Of a stretch of DNA of 64,000 bases, positions 20,816 through 32,815 are shown piece by piece. Location of the stretch: the NCBI GenBank assembly GCA_963969345.1, contig OZ017769.1, positions 10,791,725 through 10,855,724 on the forward strand. The letters run 5' to 3'. The notes under the pieces are model-generated. The model was not told the DNA's origin, ran no database searches, and saw nothing but the letters and a program-made list of their open reading frames with translations. The position numbers and the translations under genes were made by a program. The stretch's first letter is position 1. Each line of letters begins with the position of its first letter. The DNA comes from Turbatrix aceti. Lineage: Eukaryota; Nematoda; Chromadorea; Rhabditida; Panagrolaimidae.

Positions 20816-23800
20816 TCACGCAACTTGAGACTGCAACTGGAGAAGCTTGGAATTAACAGCAACCGGCAGTCGATGGGGGATCGTCGCGACGTACATCACA
20901 ACAGCCTTGGCAGCCTGCTGGAGTTTGATGAGTTCGGTGCGGCTGGGCTCGGTTGTGGTTGTGATCTTGACTACAGATTCCATGATTGCGAGGGCCAGGT
21001 CGGAGAGCACCCGACAGACGTCTTCGGGGACGAGTTTGAAGTTGTCCACCTCGGCTTGGACGAGGTCGGGATCGAGGGGGATGACCTTAGCGGCCTTGGC
21101 TGCGGTCAGGGCATCGGCGTAGCGCTTGGAGTGGAAGAGCTGGACGACGTCGTAGACCGCAAGGAGTGTCTTCAGCGTGGCCAGGTGCTTGGCTTCGATT
21201 TTGGGGGCCGTGATGCGTGGGTTGTCTTCGTACTGCGCAATGAGTTTTTCAGCGAGTTGGACGGCTTTTGTGGTTGTGTCGTCCATTTTCTGGAGTGTGA
21301 TTGACAGGTGCCGGGAGATGAGCTTGGCGGCTTCTGTTGGGAGCTAAAAAATCAAAAAGCGATATTTCTGAACGAAAAGAACCAGAAATAGGGATTTTCG
21401 GAAATTGATTCTCAATTTTTTTTCGACAGAAACTACTCCAAAAATCGGGAATTGGAAACGCCCCAAAATAGGAATATTTTTACAACACCAAAAAATGAGC
21501 GCATTTGATTGAAAATACACCATAATTGATTAAAATGACCCTTTTAAAAACAAACCTCAGCGATGCAATAGATGCAGCACGCCGTCAGATTATCCCCAGT
21601 GAGAGACGTATCCAGCGCGACCCTGGCAATAATGTCGCGAACATTGATGACGCTGCCAAAGCGATCAATGAGTCCAGCCTTCCTCGTGCCATTGGGCTGA
21701 AGAGTGCCTAGAATAGCGTCCGTGTCCTTCGTCATGTAGAACAGCCTGCTGACGCACGCCTCAAAGAGGGATGTGCCAGAATTCGCATCGATGACGAATT
21801 TGTGAAGGAAGAAGCAGTAGTTGAGAGAAAACGAGACATTCGTCAGCTCGAAGCGCTTGACGTAGGCCACGATGAGACGGGCAAAGTTGAGACGACACCG
21901 AGTAGGGTCGGTGACGATGGGAACGAGGAGTTCGTCCGCGGTGCTCGTAGTTACGAGAAGCACGTTGGAAGCGTATGCGACGATTGCAAGGTGCACGGCG
22001 TGGACGTGCATTTTGTAACGGACGAGGATTTCGATGGCACGTTCGATTTGGCCGGAGAGCAGCAGAGCGAGGTGGTAGAGGGTTGGGCTGCCGCCGCTGT
22101 CAGATTTCAGGAAGTAGTCTTCGCCTGAAATTTTTTTTGGATTACAAAAGTTGGTTTTTTGGAAGTTTTGTACCACAAAAAAAGGGGAAAGTCGCAAAAA
22201 ACAGCTATTTTAGAACAAAAAAACTGAAGTATATTATAATAAGTTTTTTAAAGTGTAATAATAAAATTCAACGAAATCGCGACCAAAACGAATCGAGACA
22301 TTTACGCCTACGTGGACGTCATTTGTGCCTCCTAACATCTGGTCTAATGATAACTAACCACTGAGTAATGGTGAAATAAATAAAATAAATAAATAAAATT
22401 CAACAAAAAGTGTCAAAAATGAAATTTTAGATATAAAAAAAACTCACCCCACTCAATCGTAACCTGTCGCTGAAGATTTGAAAACCTATCCATGGCATGA
22501 TGAATGTCAAACCTGATAGCGACCAACTTCGACCACAACCACTCCTCAAGCGTGTCATAGGGCTCAGCGTAGTCGAGATCCAGAAGCAACGAGTAGACAG
22601 CCTTCTTGTACATGTCGGTGCACGTTCGCTCTTCGTGGTTCCATTCTGCCGAAAGCTTGATTCTGACGTTGGAATCGATGCTAAACAAAAACAGAAATTT
22701 TTTTTGTAAATTGTTTTGAAAAACACAAAACTCACAAAACGCCCTTGGAAATGTTGTTAATGGCCTGCATGAGATTGGAGTTTGCAGGTGAGTTGATCGC
22801 CGATGCAACGGTCGATGCAGCGGCGTAGTCACCGATTCGCATAGACTGGAAGAGAACGCTCCAGATGGGATGGCTTCCGTAGATTCCGTTCTAAAAAAAA
22901 GTAAAAAACATCAAAAAATTATCAAAACTCTGAACAAGGCAAAAATGCTCGTAAAACCAAAAATCTTATAAAAACTAAAAATTCGCAAAATGCTTCTTGA
23001 AATTGTAATTTATCATAAAACGCCACAAAAAAAATTTAGGTCCAATTCAACCCCTACAAAAACCGTAAAATAAACCAACCATCGTTCCAGTAACTTGATC
23101 ACCACCGGAAACATTCAAAAACGCTTCAATCGTCGGCAGAGTGCCCGGAATACCACCTCTCTGGGCAATAGAACGATTCTTGGCAATCAGGCTATCCATT
23201 TCAGCTTGAAATCTGCAAAAAAATCATTTTAAGGCCTAAAAAGCCCAAAAAAACTCACTGTTTTTCAAAGTGTCCGGTGACACTGGTAACAACATGGCGC
23301 ATCCAAGCCTTGGAATCCCTGAACTGCTCGACTGTCATATCGGGAGGCAAGAGAGACTGTCCGCAGACGGCGAGGCCCTTTTCCCAGAGATCGACTGCTG
23401 CCCAGTTCCCGAGTTTGTCGAGCGAGGTTTTGATCGCAGGGACGACATGGCTGATGTCAGCATTCGCTTCCAGGGCAGTTTCGATGGTTTCGGCAAAGAG
23501 AGTTTCGACGTAGGATTCGGGAGAGGAGCCGGCGGGTCCGAAGCCGTTGCGAAAGGCCTAAAATGTGGAAATGGTCAAAATTTACGACTGTAGACTCAAA
23601 AAAACTATTATAAAATAATAACCATAATTTGAGCCAAAAAATAAAAAATAGGTCCAAAACAAAACATAATTTGATTTTAAAAATTAAAAAAAACAGTCAA
23701 AATTTGCAACTTCAAGCCCAAAAATATCAAATCAAAACTTCTTACCGTTTGTGACAACGAAGAAGTCGGTTGATCCCCCTCAGCCGACATGTCCACGGTA

Positions 23801-24476
23801 GCGCGACCCGTAGTGTTGAGTTCGAGAGCATGCTTGTTGAGGAACACCCTTTCAGCCTCGAGACGACCCCTCTCGACAGCCTGGTTGACCAGAGCATCGA
23901 TTTCCTTCTTGGACGTCACGTCGTAGATCTTCTCGGCTCCGATTTCGTATTCACGGGGTGCGAGGGCCTTGGCAGAGGTAATCGAGGTATCAGCAGCCAA
24001 AGTCGCATCTTTGGACGTCCCGGTTGGACGGGAGAAGAGACGAAATCCTGGCTGGGTGGACTGGGTTGCACCTGCGACCACGGATTTGCGTTTCAGAATT
24101 TCGTCACTGGCTTTGAAAATGTCAGTGAAGTTGGAGAGCTTCACGGACGGTGTCGAGATCTGGAAGGAGATTTATTGTCAAAACACATCCGTAATCGTAA
24201 AATATAAAAATTTACGATACTTTACAAAAACAAACATCGAACGTTTCTAAAATCCCCCAAAAAACATTTCTAGATACCCCGACAATTTAGGCCTCAAAAT
24301 AACGCAAAACCCTCAAAAAAACTCACGTCATCGAATCTGAAGCGCTTGGAAGCGTCGATCGAAGTCCCAAATGGCGCAATCGGCTTGTCGGCAGCCTTCA
24401 CCTTTACAGAGTTGTCGAAATCGATCGTTCGATTGAACAGCGCGCCAAAGCTGTTCTCCATGTTATAGAAATCCAC
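20816..24476 (-). CDS. npp-13: Nucleoporin NUP93 (Nic96 family), 8 exons, about 826 aa
   Basis: Scaffold nucleoporin of the inner pore ring. Exons: 24327-24476, 23746-24159, 23259-23557, 23080-23212, 22736-22890, 22448-22680, 21556-22124, 20816-21343; all phases agree and the length matches human NUP93 (819 aa). The N-terminal part is Ser/Thr-rich with a predicted helix (KKEIDALVNQAVERGRLEAE). The rest is alpha-solenoid, with LYHLALLLSGQIERAIE typical of the Nic96 fold and a C-terminal block with a MYVATIPHR motif like the human MIPYR end. Start may be Met at 24476 or 24461. Intron 22125-22447 has a LINE tail inserted. It is divergent from the DPP8/9 gene across about 310 bases that probably hold both promoters. 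Confidence 0.9.
22273..22394 (+). mobile_element. 5'-truncated LINE 3' tail (copy 2) with target duplication, in NUP93 intron
   Basis: The LINE 3' end, from GAAATCGCGACCAAAACGAA to the AAATAAAT tail, is flanked by the direct repeat AAAATTCAAC (22263-22272 and 22395-22404). It is inserted antisense to the host gene. Confidence 0.85.
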
Positions 24477-24783
24477 AAATTAGACCAATCTAACTCACAG
24501 GCAAAAAAAGTAGAAACGCGGACAAAAAAGAACTCGACGGAAAGCGCCAAAACTTGATGCGCGCGCCAGCCTGGAGCAGACTCTGCACGTTGCTGGCGGG
24601 AAACATAAAAGTTTTGTTGAGTTCTTTTTCATTTGTCTTCACTTTTTATGGGTTTTTGTTGTGGTATTTTATAGCTTTAACGATTTTTTTTCTGCTGATT
24701 TGATCTTGTTTTTTTTGTTGTTCTACAGTTGACGTGGTTTCGGGCCTGGGGATGGAAATCATCATGGATTTGCGGTTTCAGAA

Positions 24784-27699
24784 ATGACACCAAACGCGCA
24801 AACCGATCCGATCGAAATGACGTGGTCGGAGCGTCTCAAACACTGCCGCGCGTATCGGGTAGCTGTAAAAAAGTCTTTCGGCGATACTCTTAACAACGTA
24901 CAAGTCGTACAGCTCACAGATGGCTCAGACCCTGTGATCTTTGCTGTCGGAGGTCCGGAGCCGCAGACTGTCGTGTCTGGCAGAGTGACGGAGAGCACGA
25001 ATGACGTCGCACTTGCTCCACTCTTTCCCATGACCCCTACGACCGGGGAAGAAGCGAGGGGAACGCCGTCGGCAGAGGTTCAACTCTTCTACGAACGAAT
25101 GCGATCACACGTGGTCTCCGGGATCACGGGATACTCCTGGCACGAGCGATCCGGGTGCATGCTTTTGACGTCAATCAGTCGTCTACAGATTCTTCGCAAG
25201 GGTGAGGTACTGCCGGTTGCTGAGTGGTATAGTGGAACGATTCTCAACGCGGCTATGAGTCTTTGTGATCCGGAATTTGTTGCTTTTACGTCGACTGGGA
25301 GGCTTTTTATTGATTTGTGAGTTTTTGATGAATTTTTGGGATAGGCTAACGTTTTTTAAGAAGATTTTTTTGGGGCGGAAATTAATCGATATAACGGTTA
25401 CGTTCGATCGTTGATACTTTTTGGACAAAAATTTCGGAACAGCGGTCAAAAGTTTTATTTTTGGTACTGTATTTTTATCGAAAACTTATTACATTCAATC
25501 TGATCAGGGCGCCAAAATGGCAATTTTTTTCCAGAAAAAACACAGAATTTTACGCCTCACCAGCCGACGATGATCAAACCGCCGGCGTCGCTTCTTTCAT
25601 CACGCAGGAAGAACTCGAACGCTTTGAAGGCTTTTGGTGGAACCCAGAACGAACCGAAATTCTGTTTGAACAAGTCGACGAATCGGGTGTCGCAGTGCTG
25701 TCCTTTGATACACCGGGTAAGCGATCGTCAGAATCGATGAAATATCCCCTCGCCGGAACCATCAATCCCACATCGAGACTGCGACTTTTGTCTCTGGACA
25801 AGTACGCGCCGTCGGCTGTCGTCCGTGACTTGCCCATCGAGCTCAAAGACCTCTTTCCCTGGTGCGAATACGTTGCCCGTGCCGGATGGGTGGATGGAGA
25901 CTTTGCCTACGCCGTGCTCATGAATCGGTGTCAGACCGATCAGGCACTCGTGATTATCCATCGTGAAGCCTTTGGATCGACCATGGGAATCGAAGAACTC
26001 AGGGCTAAATATGTTCTTGTTGTTAATCGTGAATCCAGCAACATTTGGATTAATGTGAGTTTTTTATTTTGGGTTTTTTGGGCTTAAAACCACGTTTTTT
26101 AAAACAATTATTACCCGAATTACGGTAACTTTTTTTAGGTAAATAATCTCCTGCACTTTCTGCCAAGCCCAGGACCAGGTCTTCGATTCATCTACGGTTC
26201 AGAGAAGAACGATCACTGCCACCTTTACCTGCAAACGTGTCAGCTGGAACGCGTCGACGATGCTTGCACGAGTCTTTTCGTCACAAAAGTCCACGATGTC
26301 GCGGTGACATCCGGTGAATGGCCAGTCATCAAGGAAACTCCTGTTTCGGTGGATGCCAAGCGATGCCAGGTGTATTTCCTCGCAAATCGACACTCACCTG
26401 TCATTACGAGCCTCTGCGTCACGTCTTACAGCTGTGAATCAGATGTCAATGTTTTGACACCTGCCGAGATGAGTTACAGGTTTGTGGAGGGGCTTTTGGG
26501 GGTAGCATTGGTAAAAATTACGTTTTTTTTCAGGCAAGAAAGGCGACAGTTCAGCCTGAATGTAAACCCAGACATCGGCTTTGTCGCGTGGCTGTCATCT
26601 GCGGATTCCCTCCCCGAATGCCGTTTCTACCGCCTGCTACACGACCTGCAACCTCCCTCGCCGTCATCTCCGCTGCCAGATGCCGTTTTTCACTGTCGTC
26701 TCACGATTCAGCCGTCAATCTCCTCGCCTTCATCGTTGTCTTCGCTCTCGAAGTTCGATGATTCGAATTCTATAGCTGGAGGCAGTCCGACTGCCTTGCT
26801 GCAGATGTTTACGTGAGTTCAACCAAAAATATGGGATTTTAATGGTTTGTGCCCTTTCAGATCCCACTTTTTTGAGTACCACTCAGCAGAATCCGGGCGA
26901 CATCACTGCGTTGGAGTTTTTCTGCCCAATCGACCGGCGAATACGGCTTCCGGTAAATTTCCGGTCATCCAGCACGTCTATGCCGGCCCGAGTGTCCAAA
27001 TTGTCAAGAACAGCTGGTCAACGGTGGCACAGTTCATGAAATTCATCTCTGTCGGCTACGCCGTGGTCATCGTCGATGGCCGGGGGTCGTCGAACCGGGG
27101 CATATCCTTCGAAGCCCCTATCAAGAACGCTCTCGGCACGGTGGAAACCCGGGATCAGGTGGATGGACTCTTGGAAGCAGGTAGGAGATTTGGACAACTT
27201 GACATGAGCCGTGTCGTCGTGACGGGTTGGTCGTACGGCGGGTACATGTCGCTGCTTCTGCTCAGCAATTTTCCGTCCATCTATCGCGCTGCCTGCGCCG
27301 GAGGAGCGGTCTCGGATTGGACGCTCTACGATACCTGCTATACCGAACGGTACATGGATCTGCCGAAGAATAACATTTTTGGATACAAATCGTCGTCCAT
27401 TGTCACTGGTATTCAAAAATTTCCCAATGAGTGAGTTTTTATTTGATTTTATGATTGTTCAAAAAAAACTTTTCAGAGAAGGCCGCCTACTGATCGTCCA
27501 CGGCCTCATTGATGAGAATGTACATTTCCAACACGCAGAACAACTCGTCAACGCTCTCCTCGCGGTCGGCAAGCCCTTTGAACAACTCTTCCTCCCCTCC
27601 GAGCGTCATGGCATACGCGAGGGATCAAGCATAGAATTCTTTCACGCCCGAATGCTGAACTTCTTCGATCGGGCACTCAAGACGCCGTCTTTTATCTGA
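24784..27699 (+). CDS. dpf-3: Dipeptidyl peptidase of the DPP8/9 type (S9B), 6 exons, 821 aa
   Basis: Cytosolic serine exopeptidase removing Xaa-Pro dipeptides. Exons: 24784-25316, 25535-26054, 26139-26479, 26534-26812, 26861-27430 and 27477-27699. N-terminal beta-propeller region, then an alpha/beta hydrolase domain with Ser682 in GWSYGGYMS, Asp760 in LIDENVHF and His792 in ERHGIR; all three catalytic residues are present. YDTCYTERYMDLP matches DPP8/9 (YDTGYTERYMGHP) better than membrane-bound DPP4, and no signal anchor is seen. The ATG follows GGTTTCAG by two bases, suggesting trans-splicing or an unseen 5' exon. The gene symbol rests on similarity to the C. elegans DPP8/9-like member and is less certain than the family. 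Confidence 0.9.
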
Positions 27700-28185
27700 T
27701 TGTGAACAACCTGCCCCAAGGCAAAGGATCGCCCCGAGCTGACGATGTAGGAGTTTTGCATAGTTTTGTTTTTAAACGATATATTTTGTGGAAAAATAGT
27801 ACACTTCCAATGTCTAAGGTGATTTTCAACTCGCTTTCTTGTTTTTCTTGTAATAAGTTTAAATGAGACAATTTTTTGTGTAAAAAAAGGGGGTGTAAAT
27901 CGGTTCGTAGACCCCTTCATAAATACAGGATGCAACGAAATATAGTTTTTTACCAAGACAAACAAGTGGGGATTTTTAAATTAAAATAATGCTGTAAGTG
28001 TTACTGCGAGTTTGCCAAGACATGCTAGTGGTTTGGCAGTTTGCGAAGATGCGCGCAAGTGCGACGACAATGCGAGTCAAATTTTTTTCGTTTTTGTTAA
28101 AACATTTATTCACTTGAATTCATACTACCAGTTACAGTCATTTTGACGACGAAGATGAGCAGACTATGTTTGCACAATTTTTCTG
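27700..28185. other. Convergent intergenic spacer, no gene seen
   Basis: Holds the 3' ends of the peptidase (plus) and the small membrane protein (minus). No repeat was recognised. Confidence 0.5.
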
Positions 28186-28526
28186 TTATGGTGGGGGTTT
28201 ACCCGCCTTTGAATTGACGTCGTCCATCATGGACGGCGTAACCTGCGATGCCAAAGGCCGATTGGGGGGAGGTTCGTTCTGAAATATAAAATGTTAGAAA
28301 GAAGTTTTATCATTGGTTTTTCGCAGCCAAGAACAAAAATGGTTCATCGGCATTCCTGCATGCAAAAATTGATTCTGTTCATTCGAATTCAGTTTTTGAC
28401 CCAATAAAAATTAATTTTGTTTTTTTGCACCCAAACACTCACCTTGCTAACGCAGCCAGCGACAAAAAGCACGGGCGCCAGAGACATCAGATAACCCAAA
28501 ACGACGCTGGCAATAATAGAATCCAT
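28186..28526 (-). CDS. Small single-span membrane protein, about 58 aa
   Basis: Unrecognised. Exon 28443-28526 starts at MDSIIASVVLGYLMSL, a hydrophobic span ending AGCVSK, then GTGAGT; exon 28186-28278 follows TTTCAG and encodes a Pro-rich tail (NEPPPNRPLASQV...AGKPPP) and a stop. Phase is kept. The frame is open upstream to Met at 28631, which would add 35 residues including CSFFLQDCDEG, so the start is uncertain. It lies about 295 bases downstream of the Ly6-like gene on the same strand. A Cys before the span and a Pro-rich cytosolic tail could suit a small adaptor, but no function is assigned. Confidence 0.45.
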
Positions 28527-28820
28527 CCCCTCGTCGCAGTCTTGAAGAAAAAAAGAACAAGTCTCGAGGCTCGTGAATCCGCTAAGTATGAATGACGTGA
28601 ATGATGGACGCAAGCTGCGGCTTTCGTCCATGCATATGAGTTATCAACAGCTTTTTGCTTTTTATTTTTAAGCAAATTTTATTATGGCACAAATGCAAAT
28701 TTTTCGTGTTGCAAAAAAAAATTTATTACGCATAAACATAAAATTTAGTACAGTATACCGATATTGTTAATCGTACGTAGTAGGGTGTGTACGTCATTGG
28801 TTTTTTTCAGGAAAAAACGG

Positions 28821-29613
28821 TTACTCATCGTAAGCATTGCACAGGTCGGAGGAGCAGCAGCAGAGAGACACCGGCACGCCCTGGAACGTCATGGATCGAC
28901 ACGTGTCCCGGGCGAGAAGGCAGCGGTACGTCGAGCAGCCTGCCTTTGCGGCGTTGAAGATGAAGCCCGCAGATGCAGTCATGTTGTAGCAGTAATCTGA
29001 GTCATCTTCGCATTCTTTGGATTCGGTACCGTATGAACCGCTGCCGATGATTTTAAAGCCCTGGAATACATATTTTTAATTGTGAAAAATATGAATTTTT
29101 ACGGTGGCTAAAATAAAATTTTGCTAAAAAATTACATGTAAATTTTTTTTTAACGATGTACTTCAAATTTTTAAAAATTAATTTGAACGTTTTTTTATAA
29201 TGCTTCCGTATAAATGTTATGTAACTTTCTGTGAAGTTGAAAAAATGTAGCCAATTTTTTTTTAATTTCAAAAATTATTATTTCATGACAATTTATGCTT
29301 TTCGTTTTTATAATAAAATGTATTTTTGCACAGCACAGTTGAAAATAAATGATGGATATCAAAACAAAATCTAAAGCTGCTTAACTAAATATGTCAACAG
29401 TTGAGGTAGGATTTCAATTTACTGCACAAGATCTATATTTTCTCATCAATTTGCCAAAAATTTTAAATTGGAAGAAAACAATGTGTTAGAAAAAAATAGT
29501 ATTCATAATAATAAAAAAATATGTCAACAAACCGTGTAACACTTGAGTCCATAGGTAGCCTCAAAAATGACCAAAACAAAAACAAGTAATCCAAAAAGCT
29601 CGACAGCCTTCAT
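28821..29613 (-). CDS. Secreted Ly6/three-finger-like (ET-module type) protein, 106 aa
   Basis: Exon 1 (29533-29613) encodes a signal peptide and the mature start LKCYT; exon 2 (28821-29060) encodes the remaining Cys-rich domain. Ly6 hallmarks are an LxCY start and a CCCSSDLCN end. About ten cysteines lie between residues 25 and 102, with an NMT glycosylation site. No GPI signal or membrane segment follows the domain (ends NAYDE), so it should be secreted. The intron (472 bases) is long for this window. Candidate family: nematode ODR-2/HOT-like or ET-module proteins; substrate or partner unknown. Confidence 0.75.
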
Positions 29614-30562
29614 AATCGTTTTATTGACTGGAATAAATATCGATCGATTTGTCCACGAAGCCGGCAGGTGAAACAATGCCGCCAAGTATACCCTTTGTCA
29701 CACGACAAGTGTTTTTGGTTCGTAACTTGGTTAAAAAAAATGCGAAAGAAGAAAGGAAATCAACACGCGTTGAGTTGAAGTCGATTGCTCGAGGGAAGGC
29801 GGGAAAGAAAAGGGGGACAAAAAGGTTGTTCGGTTGGTCGATGCACGGTGCTGTGACGGCGCTGGCCTCGGCCGTGATCTTGGTCGACCGACACGACCGC
29901 CTCCGGGTACTTCCTTTTCTACTTGATCTCTCACCTGGCCGTTTTCGTGCCCAATCGACTGACAATTTATTAATCAATTTTCAGGTGCGACTGACAGGTA
30001 GCAGCTGATTTTTAATTTTACACAGTGACATTTTTTATAGTTTTTCAGTCTAAAAAAAGCTGTCAGAGTCTTTTTGGACGACTTTTTAACAGTAAATTGA
30101 TTTAAAAACAACGGTTTTGTTTTTGATTTCTTTTTTTAGGAAACAGGACTGGACCGTGAGTGATGATTAACAAATTACATGAAAAACGACGATGACGAGT
30201 ATGCGTGATTGATTGCATTATTCATTATTGTTTACGCGAAGCAGCGTATAATACTGTGATGCGAGAAGTTGTAAGACTGTCTGGGGGGAACTAAATAATT
30301 TGATTGTTCGTCTTTTTTTGCGGTGAGGGGTAATTAATAGACGCTTTTTTCATGACATTTTTTAAGTATGTATTGCACAAAAAGGGAAACTGGGTTTAAT
30401 TTATTTATTTCATAAAAATGTTTTTCATTAAATAGACGTATTTATTTTTTGGTACAATTTTTTTTATTAAAAATTATTTTTCAACGCGTTTGTCATTCCC
30501 CTTTATAAATAAAACTTGAACTCACTATACATATTTTTTCTCCATCTTTCATCCAATTTTTT
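29614..30562. other. Intergenic, no supported gene
   Basis: Overlapping plus and minus frames of about 118 aa at 29621-30008 lie in a locally GC-richer patch but share no domain, signal peptide or splice pattern with anything known to me. The rest is AT-rich. Confidence 0.4.
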
Positions 30563-32815
30563 TTATAACATAACAGCATACTTGGATCCAAAACTGGCGG
30601 CAATTCCAACAATAATCGCAGATACAAGGACAAAAGCCGACATCTTGCCGATGATGACTGCCCGCGACGGATCGGCGTTCATGGGGGCGTACATCATGAC
30701 GAGACTCGAGAGGTAGCCGTGGGTCAGGCTACACGCCGCAATGATGGCAAAGACCGCCCACTCGTTGTGGATGTACGGCCCCCAGGCGCGATTGACGTCA
30801 GGAGGTGAAAAGTTGCACGCAAAAGTCAGGGGTATAAAGACGAGCCGCAGGGTCACGGGAATAAACACGTAGCGCGGAGGAAACTTGACGTAGTCCGCAA
30901 TCTTGCAGCCGACGACTGCGAAGAAGTTGAAGTTGAGGAAGACTACGATGGTTGCGTAGAAGCGCTGGGGGATTACCGCGTCCCAGTCGTCTTCGCGAGC
31001 GAGCGGGTACAGGTGGATTTCGAGGAACACAGACGGGAAGAGGAGGAGCGTGATGAAGAACGTCGCGAAGATGTTCACCATCCGTGGAAAGTATTGGCAA
31101 AAGGTGGTCGCGTAATCCGAGACGGAAAACACCACGCGGGCATTGGTGGCGCGTTTTTCAATCGCCGCTTGGTAGACGTAGTAATCGTTGTCTCGGAGCA
31201 AAAATATGGTACCCAGACAAACGAATATCAGAAGCAGAACGATGCTGAAGTAGACGGTAGCCGTTGTTGCGGGATTTTCGATGACTAAAAACAAAAAACT
31301 TTCTTATTTCCCGATCATAAAAAAATTCAGGCAAAATTGAATCGCTAGATTGTGCTTGAACTAATTTATCTAATTGGCAACAGTTTTTTAACGCAAAAAA
31401 AAGTTTTTAAATACACAGCTGACTTTTCAAAAACTGACAAAAAAACTTACAGCACGAAATAACCAACGAGACCAGCGTAACAAACAGTCCGCAGAGGTTG
31501 TTACCAATTATGACCGCGTTGATATACTTTTGAGGGTATGATCCCACCATGCCGTATAAGCTGTTTTGATATATTCCGTTCGCACAATTCAGGACAACCA
31601 CGGTGGCCATTGTGAGGAGAAAAAAGTCCAAGGGTCCTAAAAACTGCAGTTTAGGTGTGTTTGTTTAAACCGACATACTGGATGAGGTATCAATAAGCGT
31701 GAATGCAAGAGTCAAAATGACAACTCCGATGATAACAAACAGGGAAAAGGTGATGCGTCTGAAGAGATTGCCCTTGTCGGCAAAGAGACAGATGCCGTTG
31801 ACGATGAGGTTGGGCATCTGGGAGCAAATGCAGACGTAGTTCATAAAACTCGTGACGTAGGATGGCAGAGGTTCGCGTTTGGCGAGGAAGACGGACTTGA
31901 GCTTGTAGTCTTGGAAATACTGTAAAAATTTTATTAAGTTTTTTTTTACATTTTTTGAAATCTTTTTGTATGGCTGTTTTAAATTTTTTTTAATTAAAAA
32001 AAAAACTATTTTACGATTAAAAAGGAATCAAAAACGTCGAATATATTAAAAGTAACCAAAACGAATCGAGACATTTACACCTACGTGGACATCATTTGTG
32101 CCTCCTAACATCTGGTCTAATGATAACTCATTTCATTTATTCTCTAACTCGTACGCACCATATCATACATACAACAATGAACTACAATGAACAGTCAGAA
32201 GGTGATGAAGATGACGATGGCGACTCGCACGTAGAGGGGCCCATCCGGAACGGATGTCTTTGCGATACGTGCACCCTGAGTTCGCAGCTCTTACAGGGGA
32301 CGGGACGTGTTTCTGGTGTGGTGTGGTTTTGATTGGATGACAAGATCTCCGCAGCCCGAAGGGCTGCGAAGATCTTGTTGATAATGATAACTAAGTTAGT
32401 TAAACTAACCACTGAGTAATGGTGAAATAAATAAATAAATAAATAAATATTAAAAGTAACATTTTTGCACAACATTGCGCAACAAAAGGTTCCTGTAGCA
32501 GGTGTAAATTTTTTTCTGGCATAAAAAACCAACCATTGGAGCAATAGTAATAAAAACATTCCAAGCAATGAGCACACCCAGACCATGGAGGGTAACGATC
32601 GCCAGGACAAGGTTTTTCTTGTCCTCTGTCTTGTGAAGCAACTCTTCTAACGGACTTGCCGCATTTAGCAACTCGTCTTCCGCGGCGGCTGGTATTTCGC
32701 CGTTTCTGAGGTCGACTTCGCTGCCAGAATCAATTTTAGACCCCTCCGAAGTGCCAGACGATCCTTTGTGGTTGGTGACTTCGGAGCTTGCTGCCCCGGC
32801 GTCGGAAGTATCCAT
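30563..32815 (-). CDS. Equilibrative nucleoside transporter (SLC29/ENT), 4 exons, 476 aa
   Basis: Facilitative nucleoside carrier of the plasma membrane or endomembranes. Exons: 32534-32815, 31679-31919, 31451-31636 and 30563-31284. The N-terminal 70 residues are acidic and Ser-rich (cytosolic). About 11 hydrophobic spans follow. ENT signatures: GVLIAWNVFITIAPMYF in TM1, CANGIYQNSLYG in TM4-5, HGYLSSLVMMYAP near the C-terminus, and the terminal span. Exon 3 was set at 31636 because the TTTTTAG acceptor keeps phase while the nearby CTGCAG does not. The first intron (31920-32533) hosts a LINE tail split by a SINE. Several ENT paralogues exist in nematodes, so no symbol is given. Confidence 0.9.
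32050..32450 (+). mobile_element. LINE 3' tail (copy 3) split by a SINE and hairpin, in ENT intron
   Basis: The LINE tail runs from AACCAAAACGAATCG to TCTAATGATAACT (32126), is interrupted, and resumes with AACTAACCACTGAGTAATGG at about 32403 and an AAAT tail. TAATGATAACT occurs at both break points (about 32116-32126 and 32381-32391), consistent with a target duplication. This dates the insert as younger than the LINE copy. Confidence 0.75.
32128..32340 (-). mobile_element. Truncated SINE copy inside the LINE tail
   Basis: Read on the minus strand it matches 48920-49142 nearly base for base: CCAATCAAAACCA...CACGTCCCGTCCCC...GTGCACGTATCGCAA...GGATGGGCCCCTCTACGT...GAGAATAAATGAAAT. The tRNA-like head is missing. 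The downstream hairpin 32341-32378 (CAAGATCTCCGCAGCCC and partner) is also part of the insertion. Confidence 0.75.

Noticed and set aside
29621..30008. Two overlapping frames of about 118 aa on opposite strands
   Set aside because: No domain, signal peptide or splice context; the two frames mirror each other in a local GC patch.
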